Below, one piece after another: positions 61,002 through 64,000 of a DNA stretch of 64,000 nucleotides. A program made the position numbers and the translations under genes. How positions within the stretch are numbered: the first letter of the stretch is position 1; every line of letters starts with the position of its first letter. Source of the DNA: Datnioides undecimradiatus (lineage: Eukaryota > Chordata > Actinopteri > Lobotiformes > Datnioididae); the NCBI GenBank assembly GCA_008933995.1, contig WARS01000052.1:3844001-3908000 (forward strand). Direction: 5' to 3'. The notes beneath the pieces are model-generated. The model was not told the origin of the DNA. It did not search any database and saw only the letters and a program-made list of their open reading frames with translations.

Positions 61002-61190
61002 CGAGCGGGAGTAAAAGGTTTCAATTAAAAAGAAATTGGGCGTATGGCGGTGGTGGATTGGTGGTGTGCAGGCTTGTGTGTACCGAGGCTCTGCGTCCCT
61101 TTTGCGCTCTCTGTCGCTGCCGGTGGTTGAGTCATGTGACTCGGGATTGGCCAGAGTTTTTGAATCAGTCCGAGCTTTTTCTCTTGTAGC
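61002..61190 (-). promoter_or_regulatory. ralyl: candidate RALYL 5' promoter and non-coding first exon
   Basis: On the minus strand a CCAAT box (ggccaatccc, about 61144-61153) sits just downstream of an E-box (gtcacatgac, about 61133-61142 region), followed by CpG-containing sequence (gacagagagcgcaaaaggga) and a near-perfect donor cgctcg|gtgagtac with exon end at 61002. This is what a first exon for the MTGK transcript would look like, but no transcript evidence is available. Confidence 0.35.
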
Positions 61191-61253
61191 TACACACGGA
61201 GGCTTTCAGGGCTGTAATGGATAGGAGCTTTTTTCTGGTAATGTCATTGATTC

Positions 61254-61279
61254 TTTTTTTTTTTTTTTTTTTTTTTTTT
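61254..61279. repeat. poly(T) tract
   Basis: About 26 consecutive T followed by C5, typical of a simple repeat or old retrocopy tail. Confidence 0.9.
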
Positions 61280-62164
61280 CCCCCGGCCCAGTGTTATTTA
61301 AGTTTCTCAAAATAGGGTCCGCGTACACACCGGTGACACAGTCCGTGTCCCTGTGGGGTCCCTGGAGGCGGAGATGTGGGTCGTCTTCGCTGTTTCCACG
61401 AAGGGATTAATACACGTAGCTACAGACAGTTTTACACCTGTTTCCTCAAATTACGTCCCTCATTTATGCATATTTATTAATTCCATATTAATATTTTGTG
61501 CTGTTAGCTAATTTTCATCTGCACTGTCTTTGGCAGATCACAATTAAACCATCTGATACCGACAATAACAAACAATACAAAGCAAAAAACACACAGGATA
61601 CACACCAACTCATTAAATCATTTAACATGATATACTTTATGTGATTTGTCATTATGATGATCTAGGATTCAAGATTAATTTGTTCATTAACCCATGCTCC
61701 GTTTGGTGTTTTGGTGATTTGTTGGACCTGAATATGCAGGTGAAGCATATAGGTTAGCCATGGAGTCCCAAATGAAAAGACTCAGCGAGGAGGTAATCAC
61801 TGAAACATATACTATTTATTTATTTATTTATCTTTGTGAATTATCCCAATCTTCTACATTTGGCTGCTCCGATCATGGATCATTTTTAAATCTGGCATAG
61901 GCATTTTACGCCTGATGCATGGACTAAACTTGTTTTGGGTTAAAACGAGTTGTTTTAGTTGTTAGGAAAACGTGGTTTGATTAAAAATGACTATACCATC
62001 TTGTCACTGGAGCTTTGTTATGTTAAATAGCACCTATCCTCCATTGCTGTAAAATTGAATTACACCAGGCCCATTTCAGAGTCATGTATGTCAATGGATT
62101 GTCATGCAGCCTAAATAAATGTAAAGGGGTAAAATATACATAATATCTGGTTCTTAGATAAACT

Positions 62165-62225
62165 GGAGTAAAGGTATAAATGGAAATACTCAAGTAAAAG
62201 ACAAGAAACTCAAAATTTTACAGAA
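62165..62225 (-). repeat. 'caagtac' teleost repeat, reversed
   Basis: ggagtaaaggtataaatgga, aatactcaagtaaaagacaa and ctcaaaattttac follow the reversed motif order of the repeat at 44.03 kb. Confidence 0.55.
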
Positions 62226-64000
62226 CAGCAGTCAAAGTAAGTTGCGCCTCAATAAACGTCACCCTTTGCCTTGGTTGTCTCTTCCAAAGAAGTTTGGTTA
62301 ACCGGGGGGTTTGTTTAGCCGCAGCGTTGTCTAAGCAGTCAACTTGGTGAGCACAACGGTATCACAAGTAGCAGAAATGATGGGCAAAGCCACAAAATTA
62401 GCCCCAAATGACATGTTTAACAAACCGAAATTATCTCTTCTGCTGCCACCACGTTTCCAGCGTAAAAGTGAATATCTTGTTGCAATTAAGTCCAAAAGCA
62501 TTTTTCATTTTATTGCTCCTTGTAGCTCATAATGTTATTTACATAAATTTAGTCCCCTTTTCTAATTATCATCATTGCTGAAGGCTGTTATCGTCCACTG
62601 AATGATTGAAAAAGGTTCCCATATATCATCAGTTTCACAGCTCCAACCTCTTGGTGCTCTCTCATTAAAAACTACTTAAAGGATTAATCAGTGGAGTTTC
62701 TATTGAGTCATATAAGAATATTGATCATCAGCGAGCACGTCAACACTCAGGGCAGTTCTTAACAGAGTTAAAGGCTCGGTTAATAGGCTGTGACTTCACG
62801 TGCGGCCCACAGGTGAAAAGTGGGCTAATATTGATTCAGCATCTTTGAAAACATTAAGGTAACTCCGGGACGTGCAAGGTGTCGTGTATTTTTAGTCTGG
62901 GAACTTAAACTCCAGCCTGGCTTGTCATCATGTTTCATTTGATCCTCCTCTGTAAGGTTGACAGCTCCAGGGTTCCTACCCATTCTTGACGGAAACACGA
63001 GTGGTCACGCTGTCAGGGAGGAACAGAAGTCTTTGCTGCTGCGGCAGCGTCTGCCGGGCATATGAGCAAAGGGTCTGTATGGATCAATGACTTCTCAAGG
63101 GGCTGATAGGCGCAGACAGACAGATGCAAGGGCAGCGCGCTTCCTACCATGCCTCTTTGTTTTCGTCTTACAAGGAGATTTTGGAAAACATCACAGGACT
63201 GTGGCATCTATCGGACATGTTCTTGTAAGTTTATGAGGTGTAATTTCAGATGGTGTTAAAATCTCCCAGTGTGATAAAATGCTCTTGTTGTTGCAGAGAA
63301 ATAACTTACTGCTCGAATCATCATTTTTAAGTTTGAAGTTTACTATAAGGCTAAAACGTAGGAGACATCTATCCAATAAAACACAACTGATTATGTAAAC
63401 AGGAAGTTCTAACAGCCAAACAAGATGTGTCATAACTTGAGAAAATGACCAAATATATAAATTGTCAACCATTGTCAATGTAAGAATTAATACTGTACTT
63501 CACTGCTGTGTTTTATTTATATATGATTCTATGGAGTAAAATATACATTCACATACTTTAAAATAATGGTAAATATTTGTTTGTACTCTTAAAAAATGCA
63601 ATTGTTATAAAGGAAATATATAACAGAAATACTCACAGTATATACACAAATATACATAATGTTACCCTTATAAATTCAGTTTAAAAGAGCTTTTGCAGGT
63701 GAAAAAGCCAATCAATATGTAAAATAAGTGTCTATGCACCATATTCATGTGGTGCAGAGACACCATATACACCTGCAACACAGAATTTGAGAAGCTGTAA
63801 CTCTTGTGTTTGTGAGAGATAAACAATTCTGACTCATTGTCTTTGGTTAGCACACTCAGAGGTTCCCCTTTTGTTGCACTTCCCGATCGAGGAAAGAGAT
63901 AATAGAATAAAACAGAACATTCACAGTACAAAGTGCAATAATTACATTTATTCAAATGTAGTTTTCTCTGCCACCCACTGAGGGAAAGTCTTGCTCTTTA

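Larger units (their letters stand above)
61191..64000. other. region upstream of the candidate RALYL start
   Basis: No gene recognised. Contains the poly(T) tract, a TTTA-repeat near 61812-61832 and a reversed 'caagtac' repeat at 62165-62225. Minus-strand ORFs near the right edge (63191-63478, 63668-63955) are AT-rich and unconvincing. Confidence 0.5.

Overview
The window is vertebrate nuclear DNA from a ray-finned fish, probably a percomorph. Short exons have canonical splice sites and are separated by introns rich in CA/TG microsatellites. There are also several dispersed families that I recognise as common in percomorph genomes: a CTAAGCTAAGC-core repeat, a 'caagtac' repeat, a 'ctgcaactaatgattattttcatt' repeat and tRNA-derived SINE scraps. 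Nothing looks prokaryotic, viral or CRISPR-like.

Three protein genes lie head-to-tail on the minus strand, so transcription runs right to left. RALYL (coding exons 21.96-48.08 kb, 5' non-coding part probably reaching about 61 kb or beyond) comes first, then LRRCC1 (2.99-16.29 kb), then the first three coding exons of E2F5 (1-2.09 kb, running off the left edge). From memory this is also the human 8q21.2 order, which supports E2F5 over its close paralogue E2F4.

LRRCC1 can be read completely. I built 19 coding exons whose phases all agree, giving 3069 nt, or 1022 aa plus a stop (the human protein is about 1030 aa). It has N-terminal leucine-rich repeats, a basic linker and a long C-terminal coiled coil, as expected of a centriole-lumen/centrosome protein. 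RALYL reads as seven coding exons (879 nt, 292 aa; human about 291 aa): an RRM, a basic linker with a serine run, a leucine-zipper coiled coil and an acidic tail. A second, CpG-rich start site at 39.6 kb has its own ATG and a donor in the correct phase, and would give a 219-aa form without the RRM. E2F5 covers the winged-helix DNA-binding domain and the start of the dimerization zipper, and ends at a textbook U12-type AT-AC 5' splice site.

Region by region: 0-2.1 kb is E2F5. 2.1-2.8 kb is its promoter and the short gap to LRRCC1. 2.8-16.7 kb is LRRCC1. 16.7-20.4 kb is intergenic. 20.4-28.9 kb is the 3' cluster of RALYL exons. 28.9-47.8 kb is the large RALYL intron holding the alternative promoter. 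47.8-48.1 kb is the RRM exon. 48.1-64 kb is 5' RALYL intron/upstream sequence, with a possible first exon near 61.0 kb. Functionally, LRRCC1 (centriole/cilium) and E2F5 (cell cycle; with Multicilin, multiciliated-cell centriole amplification) are neighbours, and both have RFX X-box-like motifs upstream. RALYL is an hnRNP-C-family RNA-binding protein known mainly from brain.

All exon calls were made by eye from reading frames, splice signals and remembered family sequences. No alignment was run.
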